From: Clostridia bacterium
GTDB taxonomy: Bacteria > Bacillota > Clostridia > Christensenellales > CAG-314
NCBI GenBank assembly: GCA_900769665.1
Contig: CAAGHL010000026.1
Span: 1-23,585 of the forward strand
Direction: 5' to 3'
DNA: 23,585 nt
The translations under genes and the position numbers were made by a program. Below, one piece after another: positions 1 to 7,621 of this stretch; positions within the stretch are counted from its first letter, which is position 1, and each line of letters begins with the position of its first letter. A model generated the notes under the pieces. It was given only the letters and a program-made list of their open reading frames with translations, did no database searches and was not told where the DNA came from.

Positions 1-72
1 CGGCTTGTGGCGAGATAATTAAAGGCAAACGAGCGAACTCGTACTTGCGGTACGCAAGCCGAGGCTTGACCT
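1..72. repeat. Terminal repeat, partial copy, with compact hairpins
   Basis: Bases 1-21 match the last 21 bases of the window (23565-23585) at 20 of 21 positions. Bases 55-71 (CAAGCCGAGGCTTGACC) are the exact reverse complement of 23555-23571. The stretch also folds into adjacent small hairpins: ACGAG/CTCGT at 29-42, CTTGCG/CGCAAG at 44-58 and CAAGCC/GGCTTG at 55-68. The unit appears cut by the window edge, so its full length is unknown. No coding signal is seen. Confidence 0.7.
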
Positions 73-92
73 TTAAGAGTTTATTAACCATT

Positions 93-107
93 ACTCGTCG
101 ACGTTAG
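93..107 (+). repeat. Dispersed 15-bp intergenic motif, copy 1
   Basis: ACTCGTCGACGTTAG occurs exactly here and at 21860-21874. A copy with two differences lies on the opposite strand at 23140-23154. All copies are outside genes. The function is unknown. Confidence 0.55.
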
Positions 108-204
108 GTCGCGCGCAAAAATGATTAGTGATGACAATGGAAACCCTAAGCCCCAATATTTATTATAGAACCTTTGAAAACAGTTTGACGTAATCAAAAA
201 AAAT

Positions 205-233
205 ACATACGTATACAAAAAATGTCTACATTT
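205..233 (+). promoter_or_regulatory. Bipartite motif CGTAT-N14-CATTT, copy F
   Basis: An A-rich run leads into ACATACGTAT, with CGTAT at 210-214, then exactly 14 bases, then CATTT at 229-233. Five other intergenic sites on the same strand share this arrangement. The block precedes a hairpin with a T run at 293-324, so a very short transcript starting here is conceivable. Whether it is a promoter or a protein-binding site is not settled. Confidence 0.5.
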
Positions 234-283
234 CTTTCGAGATATAGGCTATGCGCAAGTTGAGGGCGGTGAGTATCACGGAA

Positions 284-324
284 GACAAAAAAAGAGTGCA
301 ACGTAATTGTGCACTCTATTTTTT
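284..324 (-). terminator. Intrinsic terminator of tRNA-Gln (bidirectional shape)
   Basis: An 8-bp stem AGAGTGCA/TGCACTCT (293-300 and 310-317) has a 9-nt loop. On the minus strand the stem is followed by a run of T. On the plus strand it is followed by ATTTTTT, so it could stop transcription both ways. Confidence 0.85.
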
Positions 325-350
325 GACGACCCAAGGACGAGCCGCCCGTA

Positions 351-425
351 TGGCTAGGGTAGCAGGATTTGAACCTGCGAATGACGGAGTCAGAATCCGT
401 TGCCTTACCGCTTGGCGATACCCCA
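351..425 (-). tRNA. tRNA-Gln(CTG)
   Basis: Read on the minus strand, the acceptor stem TGGGGTA pairs with TACCCTA and is followed by discriminator G and an encoded CCA. The T arm has the GTTCGAATC loop region. The anticodon stem ACGGA/TCCGT encloses the loop TTCTGAC, which gives anticodon CTG. The weak U1-A72 first pair fits glutamine tRNAs. It reads CAG only. The genes here use CAA much more often by eye, so a TTG isoacceptor must exist elsewhere. It has its own consensus promoter (437-465) and terminator. Confidence 0.95.
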
Positions 426-436
426 ATAACTTTACT

Positions 437-465
437 ATTATAAGTCAGTCGCCACAAAATGTCAA
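437..465 (-). promoter_or_regulatory. Promoter of tRNA-Gln
   Basis: On the minus strand TTGACA (460-465) and TATAAT (437-442) are separated by exactly 17 bases, a perfect consensus vegetative promoter. It lies between the upstream winged-helix gene's stop codon and the tRNA. Confidence 0.9.
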
Positions 466-475
466 ACGGTTTACT

Positions 476-841
476 TCAGTTGCCAAGCAATTTGTTTACC
501 GCCAGCGCAACCACGGCACCCAGTGCGGCAAAAACCATGCGCCAAAAAAACGTGCTTACAAGCTCTCTGCGACGTTGCACAAGCTCGCGTTCAAACGCCT
601 TGCCCTTTTGCTTTAGCGTAATTACGTTTACCGTTTCCCCTTTGCGGTCGGACTTGGTGCACTCGAAGTACCCGTCGTACTCCAATTGTTTCAGTATTAT
701 GTCCACGTCGTTGTTGGTTAGCTTGTACTTTTCCGGCGTGGAGGAAATTATCCGCGCGTCGGTCACAATGGTGCAATCGTTGTTGCGTTTGCATGCGTTG
801 TATATTGCCTTCATTACGGCAACTTCCTTTTTGTTTAGCAT
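476..841 (-). CDS. Membrane-anchored winged-helix protein, paralogue A
   Basis: A 121-residue protein of unknown function. Residues 1 to about 80 look like a winged-helix DNA-binding domain: an N-terminal helix (MLNKKEVAVMKAIY), a helix-turn-helix-like middle, the segment LKQLEYDGYFECTKSDRKGE, then a beta wing (TVNVITLKQKG). A charged linker follows, and then one C-terminal hydrophobic helix (about 99-117, FFWRMVFAALGAVVALAV). This suggests a regulator tethered to the membrane by its C terminus. The start is set by AAGAGGT just upstream. It is the second gene after a 121-residue paralogue, 14 bp away, under one promoter at 1305-1333. The DNA-binding role is inferred from fold pattern only; a membrane adaptor with a wHTH scaffold is an alternative. 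Confidence 0.8.
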   Translation of the reverse strand: MLNKKEVAVMKAIYNACKRNNDCTIVTDARIISSTPEKYKLTNNDVDIILKQLEYDGYFECTKSDRKGETVNVITLKQKGKAFERELVQRRRELVSTFFWRMVFAALGAVVALAVNKLLGN

Positions 842-855
842 TGTTTACCTCTTGT

Positions 856-1221
856 CTACAACAGTTTTGCAATCAGCGTTGCTACAAACGCACCCAAAAA
901 CGCCGCCAAAAACATGCCGCCAAACAGTATCCACAACTGGCTGTTTGTGATGCGCGCTTTTTCCACGCGGTTGCGCTCGGTGCTGAAGTAACTGTCGGCT
1001 TTCAGCGTAAGGCACAGACAAACTTCGTCCTTGTCGCGGTATTTGATGTCGATGTATCCGTTGTTGTACAAAAACGTCAGTTGCTCGTCCAACGTTTGGC
1101 GGTTGCCTTGCATTTTGACGGGCATCATGTCTATTACTTCGGATTTGGTCAGCACCTTGTAGCCGCTAGGTACTACCTGTTTCAGTGCGGACAGTAATGT
1201 TTCGCTTTTTTTGTCAAGCAT
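856..1221 (-). CDS. Membrane-anchored winged-helix protein, paralogue B
   Basis: Also 121 residues, starting MLDKKSETLLSALKQVV. The start at 1221 is preferred over a longer frame because AAGAGGTAACC sits just before this ATG and the paralogue starts the same way. The N-terminal part again looks winged-helix, with LDEQLTFLYNNGYIDIKYRDKDEV matching the paralogue's LEYDGYFECTKSDRKGE region. A C-terminal hydrophobic helix (about 96-119, LWILFGGMFLAAFLGAFVATLIA) would anchor it in the membrane. It is the first gene of the pair and has a roughly 75-nt leader after a perfect promoter. Low sequence identity but equal length and architecture suggest an old duplication and possibly a heterodimer. I know no characterised function. 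Confidence 0.8.
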   Translation of the reverse strand: MLDKKSETLLSALKQVVPSGYKVLTKSEVIDMMPVKMQGNRQTLDEQLTFLYNNGYIDIKYRDKDEVCLCLTLKADSYFSTERNRVEKARITNSQLWILFGGMFLAAFLGAFVATLIAKLL

Positions 1222-1304
1222 GGTTACCTCTTGTTGAGTATAGTCAGTGTAGCGTGCGTATGCGATTTTGTTTGTGGTTTGTACTTTCAAAGACTAATAA
1301 ACTA

Positions 1305-1333
1305 ATTATACTTTTCGCACGTCGGTTTGTCAA
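1305..1333 (-). promoter_or_regulatory. Promoter of the winged-helix gene pair
   Basis: On the minus strand TTGACA (1328-1333) and TATAAT (1305-1310) are 17 bases apart, a perfect consensus. Such strength is unusual for regulatory genes and implies a high basal level or repression by something not visible here. It diverges from the tmk promoter; the two -35 boxes are about 33 bp apart. Confidence 0.85.
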
Positions 1334-1366
1334 ATAAATGTTGAGCTGTCGATTTTCTTAAAAGAG

Positions 1367-1395
1367 TTGAAAAAACGGCGTGTTTGTGGTAATAT
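1367..1395 (+). promoter_or_regulatory. Promoter of the tmk operon
   Basis: TTGAAA (1367-1372) and TAATAT (1390-1395) have a 17-bp spacer, about 50 bp upstream of the tmk start codon. Confidence 0.7.
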
Positions 1396-1445
1396 TTATA
1401 TGTATGTACAAAAACATACTCTAAATTTCGTGTACGGGTACAAAA

Positions 1446-2075
1446 ATGAAGAATTTTGTTACTTTTGAAGGCTGTGACGGCGTAGGCAAAACCTACCAAA
1501 TAAAAAAACTGCGCGAGTATTGCGAGCAAATGGGCTTTACCAACGTTGTGTTCACCCGTGAACCCGGCGGCAGTGCCATTGCCGAGCAAATCCGCAACAT
1601 AATACTGGACGCCAAAAACAAGGAAATGGACGACATGTGCGAGGCTTTCCTCTACGCTTCGGCACGTATCCAACACTTGCATGACATCGTGCGCCCTGCT
1701 CTCAGCGAGGGCAAGGTGGTGTTTTGCGACCGTTTCGTGCACTCGTCCTACACCTACCAAGGTTTGGGCAGAGGGTTAGGTTACGACCGCATTGTCGCGC
1801 TAAACAAACTTGCCGTTGGCGACTGTATGCCGCAGTTTACCGTGTTTTTGGATTTGTCCCCCGAAAAAGCTTTCGAGCGCAAGGGCGGCGCGGACAAAAC
1901 CGACCGCTTGGAAATGGTGGACATCGACTTCCACAAGCGCGTGTACCAAGGTTACTTGGACGTAATTGCCGAAAATCCGTCTGCATTTGAGGTCATCGAC
2001 GCTTCCGGTACGCCCGAGCAAACGCAACAAGCGATACGCAACGCGCTTGTTCGCCGCGGAGTACTGCCATGCTGA
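1446..2075 (+). CDS. tmk: Thymidylate kinase
   Basis: Phosphorylates dTMP to dTDP with ATP in the cytosol, a required step for dTTP. The 209-residue length is normal. Visible motifs are the P-loop GCDGVGKT (residues 9-16), TREPGG (37-42), the DR motif at D95-R96 followed by SSYTYQG, and a LID-like basic segment (RKGGADKTDRLE). H99 stands where many relatives have Asp in the DRY.DSS motif. The upstream Shine-Dalgarno is weak, but the start agrees with the family (MKNFVTFEG). The stop overlaps the holB start (ATGCTGA). A tmk-holB-ricT order is typical of Bacillota, where yaaQ/yaaR-type genes often sit between; they are absent here. Confidence 0.95.
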   Translation: MKNFVTFEGCDGVGKTYQIKKLREYCEQMGFTNVVFTREPGGSAIAEQIRNIILDAKNKEMDDMCEAFLYASARIQHLHDIVRPALSEGKVVFCDRFVHSSYTYQGLGRGLGYDRIVALNKLAVGDCMPQFTVFLDLSPEKAFERKGGADKTDRLEMVDIDFHKRVYQGYLDVIAENPSAFEVIDASGTPEQTQQAIRNALVRRGVLPC

Positions 2076-3052
2076 CGACGGACAAAAACGTCGGGGGTTA
2101 CCTCGAGCGTGCTTTTGCCGAGGGACGAGTGGGTCATGCCTACATCGTTGTGGGCGACAAACAGTACCTTGCGGGTCTGCTTACCGAGTGCGCCGTGGTG
2201 GTAATGAGTCCGACGCATCGTGCGGAAGAAAACGAAATCACCAACCGCGTTGCAAGCGGACAGCACCAAGACGTGATTGTGTTGCCTACGGACAAAAGCA
2301 AAAACAAGGTTTCCGTTGCCGACATCAACATGTTGGTTGAGGAAAGCTACAAACGCCCGGTGGACGACAGTAGCGCAGGACGAGTGTTTCTTGTGGACGC
2401 AAGCAATTCCGTCAGCGGTATCGGCGCCGAGTTGTGGCAAAACAAACTGCTGAAAACGCTGGAAGAACCCACCGAAGGCGTGCACATCTTTATCGGCGTG
2501 ACCGACCCCGAGGGGTTGTTGCCTACAATCCGCAGTCGTTGTCAAATACTGCGCCGTACAACGGCTACCGTTGCCGAAGTGTACAACGCGTTGCGTGCCG
2601 ACGGCTTTGACAGTCATTCTTGCGAAATTGCGGCGGCGCTGTCCGGCGGTAGCGTACCGGAGGGCAAATTGGTGCTAAACAACCCTGCTGTGTTCAATGC
2701 GTGCGAGCGTGCGATTTTGTTTGCACGGGACATGACTTCCACCAAAAACGCACTGATGTACGTTGCGCCCGTGGTGCAAAATAAAGATAACGTATACGAT
2801 TTTTTGAGATTTTTACAGGTGATTTTCCGCGAGAGTGCGGTCAGTCGCATTTCCCCGTCGTTGTGTCTGTTGCCCAGTATGAAGGACGAGATACGTACCG
2901 TTTCGGACAACTACACAATCGACGCTTGTCGCGCCGCTTTGGAGCTGATTGACGTTGCAAAAAAACGTTTGGACGACGGCGCAAACTTGCAAGTGACCAT
3001 TGACGAGCTTGCGAGTTCCGTATTGGAGGTAAAATATAGATGTCGACAATAG
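2069..3052 (+). CDS. holB: DNA polymerase III delta-prime subunit
   Basis: Subunit of the clamp loader that places the beta sliding clamp on DNA. The 327-residue protein has the AAA+ features of delta-prime: an N-terminal YIVVGDKQ strand without a functional P-loop, KLLKTLEEP, and the sensor/SRC segment LLPTIRSRCQILRR. The four-cysteine zinc module usual between about residues 45 and 90 is not present; only C41 remains there. It overlaps tmk by 7 bp and ricT by 13 bp, so it is probably translationally coupled. The C-terminal collar region is only generally recognisable. Assignment to holB rather than dnaX rests on length, the missing Walker A motif and operon position. Confidence 0.9.
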   Translation: MLTTDKNVGGYLERAFAEGRVGHAYIVVGDKQYLAGLLTECAVVVMSPTHRAEENEITNRVASGQHQDVIVLPTDKSKNKVSVADINMLVEESYKRPVDDSSAGRVFLVDASNSVSGIGAELWQNKLLKTLEEPTEGVHIFIGVTDPEGLLPTIRSRCQILRRTTATVAEVYNALRADGFDSHSCEIAAALSGGSVPEGKLVLNNPAVFNACERAILFARDMTSTKNALMYVAPVVQNKDNVYDFLRFLQVIFRESAVSRISPSLCLLPSMKDEIRTVSDNYTIDACRAALELIDVAKKRLDDGANLQVTIDELASSVLEVKYRCRQ

Positions 3053-3972
3053 TAGGTGTTCAATTTAGAAATACCGGTAAAATTTACTACTTTGCGCCTG
3101 GCAAACTGACTTTTGCCAAGGGCGAGGGCGCAATCGTGGAAACGGCGCGCGGCTTGGAGTACGGCGAAGTGATGATTGCCAACTGCGAAGTGGACGAAAG
3201 CGAAATTAAGGGCGAGTTGAAAAAGGTGGTGCGTAAAGCCACGCCTAAGGACACAGCCAACTACAACAGCAATCTTGCACGCCGCCCCAAGGCGATACGC
3301 GACGCACAAGCGATGGCAAACAAACGCAACTTGGACATGAAGGTGGTAGACGCCGAGTTTTGCTTTGACGGGAGCAAGGCAATATTCTACTTTACCGCCG
3401 ACCAACGTATCGACTTCCGCGATCTTGTCAAGGAAATGGCGGCGACCTTCCATTGCCGTATCGAGTTGCGCCAAATCGGTATCCGCGACGAATGTAAGAT
3501 GAAGGGCGGACTCGGTCCCTGCGGCAGAGTGTGCTGTTGCAATTGTTGCAACACCGACTTCGACCGCGTGTCCATCAAGATGGCAAAGCACCAAGGTTTG
3601 TCGCTAAATCCGACAAAAATAAGCGGTCTGTGCGGTAGACTGATGTGTTGCTTGAAGTTTGAGGACGAGTACTACGCCGAAACGCTAAAATTTATGCCTA
3701 AGCTCAACAGCGATGTGACCACCCCCGACGGCAAAGGCAAGGTGGAAAGCGTGGATATGTTGCACCAAACGGTGCGCGTGCGTGTGACGTTGTCGCAAGA
3801 GGAAAGCACCGTCAACGAGTACACGTTGGAGGAACTCGGCATAAAGGCGGTTTACCCCGACCACTCATGCGAGGGTTGCGGAACAAAGGATCAAGCCGCA
3901 AACGATGTTGCGGACGAAAGCGACGCGACGGACGGCGACGAAGATATTGTCGCGGAATTGACGGAGGAATAA
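3040..3972 (+). CDS. ricT: PSP1 family protein RicT (YaaT)
   Basis: In Bacillus subtilis the RicA-RicF-RicT complex carries Fe-S clusters and promotes RNase Y-dependent mRNA maturation, affecting sporulation and biofilm formation. The 310-residue protein starts MSTIVGVQFRNTGKIYYF. It has the dense cysteine clusters of the family: C152, C161, C165-C167, C169-C170 and C198, C203-C204 (GLCGRLMCC). A further CEGC pair lies near the C terminus, before an acidic tail. GGAGG precedes the start inside holB. RicA and RicF are not in this window. The family call is firm; the RNase Y role is carried over from B. subtilis. Confidence 0.93.
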   Translation: MSTIVGVQFRNTGKIYYFAPGKLTFAKGEGAIVETARGLEYGEVMIANCEVDESEIKGELKKVVRKATPKDTANYNSNLARRPKAIRDAQAMANKRNLDMKVVDAEFCFDGSKAIFYFTADQRIDFRDLVKEMAATFHCRIELRQIGIRDECKMKGGLGPCGRVCCCNCCNTDFDRVSIKMAKHQGLSLNPTKISGLCGRLMCCLKFEDEYYAETLKFMPKLNSDVTTPDGKGKVESVDMLHQTVRVRVTLSQEESTVNEYTLEELGIKAVYPDHSCEGCGTKDQAANDVADESDATDGDEDIVAELTEE

Positions 3973-3975
3973 CCG

Positions 3976-4524
3976 ATGACCTATTTTGTCGCTACCGATA
4001 TTCACGGCTCGGCGTATTGGGCGCAAAAAGTGGTAGACAAGTTTAATGCAAGCGGCGCCGACCAATTGGTGTTGCTTGGCGACGTGTACAACCACGGTCC
4101 GAGAAATCCCTTTCCGCAAGACTACGCCCCGATGAAGGTTGCGGAGATATTCAACGCCATGTCGGACCAGCTGTTTGCCGTGCAAGGAAACTGCGACAGC
4201 GAAGTGGATCAAATGATAAGTACATTCCAATTTGTGCGCGAGGACATCGTTGCGCTTGGCAACAGACGTATCATGTTTACGCACGGTCATGTACACAACA
4301 AGGACAGCTTGCCTTACTTGGCAAAAGGCGATGTGGTGATGTACGGACACTTCCATGTAAACGAGTTGAACGTGGTGGACGGCATAACATGCATTGCACT
4401 GTCTAGCTGTTCGTTGCCTAAGTGCGGAGCTGCCCCTGCGTACGCTTTATGTAACGAAAAAAGCATAACGGTATACGATTTTGACGACAATGTGCTGTTT
4501 GAATCCGTCGCTTCGGCAGAGTAA
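3976..4524 (+). CDS. YfcE-family metallophosphoesterase
   Basis: Predicted cytosolic two-metal phosphodiesterase of the calcineurin-like YfcE/MJ0936 family. At 182 residues it has the full motif series: D8-x-H10, GD at 35-36 followed by NHG, the GNCD motif near residue 72, THGH near 102 and GHFH near 124. The start follows GGAGG located in the end of ricT, 3 bp downstream of that stop, so it is the last gene of the tmk operon. A strong terminator follows at 4581-4608. The natural substrate is unknown; E. coli YfcE acts on artificial phosphodiesters. Confidence 0.9.
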   Translation: MTYFVATDIHGSAYWAQKVVDKFNASGADQLVLLGDVYNHGPRNPFPQDYAPMKVAEIFNAMSDQLFAVQGNCDSEVDQMISTFQFVREDIVALGNRRIMFTHGHVHNKDSLPYLAKGDVVMYGHFHVNELNVVDGITCIALSSCSLPKCGAAPAYALCNEKSITVYDFDDNVLFESVASAE

Positions 4525-4578
4525 ACAACTGCTTTTACGGCGAGAAAAGGCACTGTAAAACGAATAAATTGCAAGTGA

Positions 4579-4608
4579 AAAAGACGGCAATAAAACCGTC
4601 TTTTTTTT
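4579..4608 (+). terminator. Intrinsic terminator of the tmk operon
   Basis: Stem AAGACGG/CCGTCTT (4581-4587 and 4596-4602) with an 8-nt loop runs into a stretch of T. It lies about 55 bp after the phosphodiesterase stop. Confidence 0.9.
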
Positions 4609-4916
4609 GTTGCAATTTTCGCTAATTAAGGTTGCGTTTGCACCAAAATTCGTAAGAACTCGGACGACTAAACGAGTATGTTTTGTGGTATTTTGCAAGT
4701 ACGATAAGTTATTTGGGAATGACAAGTCGCAAAGTAACAAAAAAATCTTGCCATATTCGGGGAGAAAATTTGCAAAACATATTGAAATATATCTTGTAAA
4801 AGGTTATAATAACAAGGAACTTTGTACCGACGGCAGGGCAACGTGCGTGCAAACAAAACTTGTTTGCGGCGTTGTTTGGCAAATCGTGGCTGTCGGTCAA
4901 CAATCACGGAGGAAGT
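4609..4916 (+). other. Intergenic region with the glp promoter
   Basis: Non-coding DNA between the tmk-operon terminator and the GlpA-like gene. Apart from the promoter at 4782-4810 and a GC-richer leader of about 100 nt ending in a GGAGG site, I see no gene or clear operator. Confidence 0.6.
4782..4810 (+). promoter_or_regulatory. Promoter of the glp operon
   Basis: TTGAAA (4782-4787), a 17-bp spacer and TATAAT (4805-4810). Transcription would start near 4817, giving a leader of about 100 nt. No antiterminator or CRE site was recognised. Confidence 0.85.
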
Positions 4917-6350
4917 ATGAAGGACGTAATTATTATCGGCGGCGGTGTAATCGGCTGTGCCGTCGCAAGAGAATTGTCGAAATACAACGTCGATACGCTT
5001 GTGTTGGAGCGTGGCAACGATGTGTCCGTCGGCACAAGCAAAGCCAACAGCGGTATTGTACACGGCGGCTATGACGCAAAACCCGGCACGCTCAAAGCGT
5101 TGTTCAACGTGCGAGGCAACGCCATGTTCGACGAATTGTCGCAACAACTCGATTTCCCTTTCAAACGCAACGGAAGCATGGTGTTGTGCTTCGACGAGGC
5201 AGACCTTGGCGGACTGCAAGCGCTGTACGAGCGTGGCATTGCCAACGGAGTGGTCGGCATGAGTATCGTGCGCGGCAACCAAGCGTTGAAAGAGCTTGAA
5301 CCCTACGTGTCGGACAATGCCGTGGCAGCACTGCTTATCCCGAGCGGAGGTATCGTTTCTCCCTACGAAATGACAATTGCCTATGCGGAAAACGCCGCAA
5401 CCAACGGTGTGAAATTTCGCTTTTTGTCGGAAGTCGTCGAGATGGAACGTTCCGACGGAGGCATAACGGTGATTTGCGCAGACGGATTTAGGGAAACGGC
5501 AAAGTACGTTGTCAATGCGGCAGGCGTGTACGCCGACAAAATCAACAACATGCTTAGCGCAAACAAAATGCACATCACTGCACGCAAGGGCGACTACGAG
5601 TTGTTGGACAAAACTTGCGGCTACTTGGCAAGTCACACGATGTTTCAAATGCCCACAAAAATGGGCAAAGGTATCTTGGTTACACCGACATGCCACGGCA
5701 ACATTCTTGTAGGTCCTACGGCGACCGACGTTACCGACAAGGACGACGTTGCCACAACTGCGGCGGAGCTCGCCGAGGCGTTTGACAAAGCGTTGCTTAC
5801 CGTGCCTACGCTGTCTCGTCGCAGTATAATTACGCAATTCAGCGGTTTGCGCGCTCACCTGGACACCGACGACTTTGTTGTCGGAGAGTGCGCCGACGTA
5901 AAGGGCTTGTACAACGTTGCGGGCATAGAAAGTCCCGGACTTAGCTCCGCACCTGCCATTGCCGTGCATGTTGCCAACGTAATTGCCGACAAATTACATC
6001 TTGCCGTCAATGAGAAGTTTAATCCCGTACGTAAGGGAATACCGCATTTTGCAAACCTTTCCAACGAGGAGCGTGCAAAGCTTATCGCCAAAAATCCGTT
6101 GTACGGGCGTATCGTGTGTCGTTGCGAAAACGTCACCGAAGGGGAAATAGTAGAAGCGATCCGTCGCACGCCCGGGGCAGTGGACTTGGACGGTATCAAA
6201 CGTCGCACACGTCAAGGCATGGGACGTTGTCAAGCAGGTTTCTGCACGCCGCGCGTGATGGAAATACTTGCACGTGAGCTTGGCGAAGACATGGCAACGG
6301 TTACCAAACGCGGAGGAAAGTCCGCCATCGTTGTAGGGAGGACTAAGTGA
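4917..6350 (+). CDS. glpA: Anaerobic glycerol-3-phosphate dehydrogenase-like FAD protein with BFD-type Fe-S domain
   Basis: A 477-residue FAD-dependent oxidoreductase of the DAO/GlpA fold, probably oxidising sn-glycerol 3-phosphate to dihydroxyacetone phosphate. The FAD-binding GGGVIG is at residues 8-13. The middle contains the GTSKANSGIVHGGYD segment typical of this family. A C-terminal BFD-like [2Fe-2S] domain has C401-x-C403 and C438-x4-C443 (GRCQAGFC). The start at 4917 is chosen for its GGAGG site and for matching the family N terminus. It overlaps the next flavoprotein by 1 bp. The cluster with a GlpB-like flavoprotein, DUF1667 and glpK is a known arrangement in Clostridia and Thermotoga. 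It could act on another 2-hydroxy-acid-like substrate, but glpK nearby favours glycerol 3-phosphate. Confidence 0.88.
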   Translation: MKDVIIIGGGVIGCAVARELSKYNVDTLVLERGNDVSVGTSKANSGIVHGGYDAKPGTLKALFNVRGNAMFDELSQQLDFPFKRNGSMVLCFDEADLGGLQALYERGIANGVVGMSIVRGNQALKELEPYVSDNAVAALLIPSGGIVSPYEMTIAYAENAATNGVKFRFLSEVVEMERSDGGITVICADGFRETAKYVVNAAGVYADKINNMLSANKMHITARKGDYELLDKTCGYLASHTMFQMPTKMGKGILVTPTCHGNILVGPTATDVTDKDDVATTAAELAEAFDKALLTVPTLSRRSIITQFSGLRAHLDTDDFVVGECADVKGLYNVAGIESPGLSSAPAIAVHVANVIADKLHLAVNEKFNPVRKGIPHFANLSNEERAKLIAKNPLYGRIVCRCENVTEGEIVEAIRRTPGAVDLDGIKRRTRQGMGRCQAGFCTPRVMEILARELGEDMATVTKRGGKSAIVVGRTK

Positions 6351-7621
6351 TGAAACAAATTGCACTTGTGATTGTCGGCGGCGGTCCCGCGGGACTTGCG
6401 GCGGCTGTGGCCGCCTATGACGCAGGCGAAAGAGATATTTTGATATTGGAGCGCGAAGCCGAGCTTGGCGGAATACTTAACCAATGTATACACAACGGTT
6501 TCGGTTTGCACACCTTCAAGGAGGAGTTGACGGGACCCGAGTACGCCGCCAGATACATCGACAAGGTGACGGAGCGCAACATTGCGTACAGGCTAAACGC
6601 AACCGTCATCGACGTTTCGCACGACAAGGTTGTTACTTACGTTTCGGCGGAGGACGGCTTGGTGCAAGTTGCCGCCAAGGCGATAATACTTGCGTGCGGC
6701 TGTAGGGAACGTCCTCGCGGAGCAATCAACATTGCAGGTATGCGCGGCGCAGGGGTGTTTAGCGCAGGCACGGCGCAAAAGCTTGTCAACATCGACGGCT
6801 ATTTGCCCGGGCGCGAAGTGGTGATACTTGGTAGCGGCGACATCGGACTGATCATGGCGCGTCGTATGACGTTTGAGGGTGCGCACGTCAAGGCGGTGGT
6901 GGAACTTATGCCTTACTCGTCGGGACTTAATCGTAACATAGTGCAATGCCTAAACGACTTTGACATTCCGCTATACTTCAGCCATACCGTGGTGGACATC
7001 AAGGGTACCGACCGCGTGGAAGGCGTGGTGATTGCCGAAGTGGACGAAAAATTGCGCCCCAAAAAGGAAACGGAACAATTGATTGCTTGCGACACTTTGT
7101 TGCTGTCCGTAGGACTGTTGCCGGAAAACGAGCTTGCCAAAAACGCACAAGTTGCGCTTAGCCCCACAACGGGCGGTGCAGTAGTGGACGAAAACTTGAT
7201 GACAAGCGTGGACGGCGTGTTCGAGTGCGGCAACGTACTGCACGTACATGACCTTGTAGACTTTGTTTCGTCGGAAGCGGACAACACAGGCAAACGCGCG
7301 GTGGACTACATCAACGGCGTCAAGCCTTGCACCGACAAGGTGACCGTTACGTGTAGCGGCGGCGTGCGTTACAGCGTGCCTACGGTGCTCAATCGCGACG
7401 ACAATGCGGCGGCGCAATCCTTCAAAATGCGCGTTAGCAACGTGTTTAAGAAGGTAGAGTTGGCAGTATTTGCCGACGGCGTAAAGGTGTACGGGCGCAA
7501 ACGTCCCGTCGTCACCCCGGGCGAAATGGAAAACATCACGCTGACCGCCGAGCAAATGGCGGTGTTGAAACACGCAAACAAAGTGGAAATTACGCTTGTC
7601 AAAGAGGAGGCAAACAAATGA
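6350..7621 (+). CDS. GlpB-like FAD/NAD(P) oxidoreductase
   Basis: A 423-residue pyridine nucleotide-disulfide oxidoreductase-type flavoprotein that likely passes electrons from the dehydrogenase to NAD(P)+ or another carrier. The FAD-binding GGGPAG is at residues 10-15 and a second dinucleotide-binding GSGDIG is near 161. The ACGCRERPRG segment and the C-terminal FAD motif SVDGVFECGNV are visible. ATG at 6350 is preferred over GTG at 6347 because of spacing to GGGAGG. The start overlaps the upstream stop (TGATG) and its own end overlaps the DUF1667 start (ATGA), so the three are translationally coupled. The electron acceptor is not shown by sequence. Confidence 0.85.
   Translation: MKQIALVIVGGGPAGLAAAVAAYDAGERDILILEREAELGGILNQCIHNGFGLHTFKEELTGPEYAARYIDKVTERNIAYRLNATVIDVSHDKVVTYVSAEDGLVQVAAKAIILACGCRERPRGAINIAGMRGAGVFSAGTAQKLVNIDGYLPGREVVILGSGDIGLIMARRMTFEGAHVKAVVELMPYSSGLNRNIVQCLNDFDIPLYFSHTVVDIKGTDRVEGVVIAEVDEKLRPKKETEQLIACDTLLLSVGLLPENELAKNAQVALSPTTGGAVVDENLMTSVDGVFECGNVLHVHDLVDFVSSEADNTGKRAVDYINGVKPCTDKVTVTCSGGVRYSVPTVLNRDDNAAAQSFKMRVSNVFKKVELAVFADGVKVYGRKRPVVTPGEMENITLTAEQMAVLKHANKVEITLVKEEANK

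Noticed and set aside
4668..5969. 433-codon minus-strand open frame opposite the GlpA-like gene
   Set aside because: It is antisense to a gene with clear FAD and Fe-S motifs. It is rich in His, Val and Cys as expected for a shadow frame, and has no ribosome site or family resemblance.
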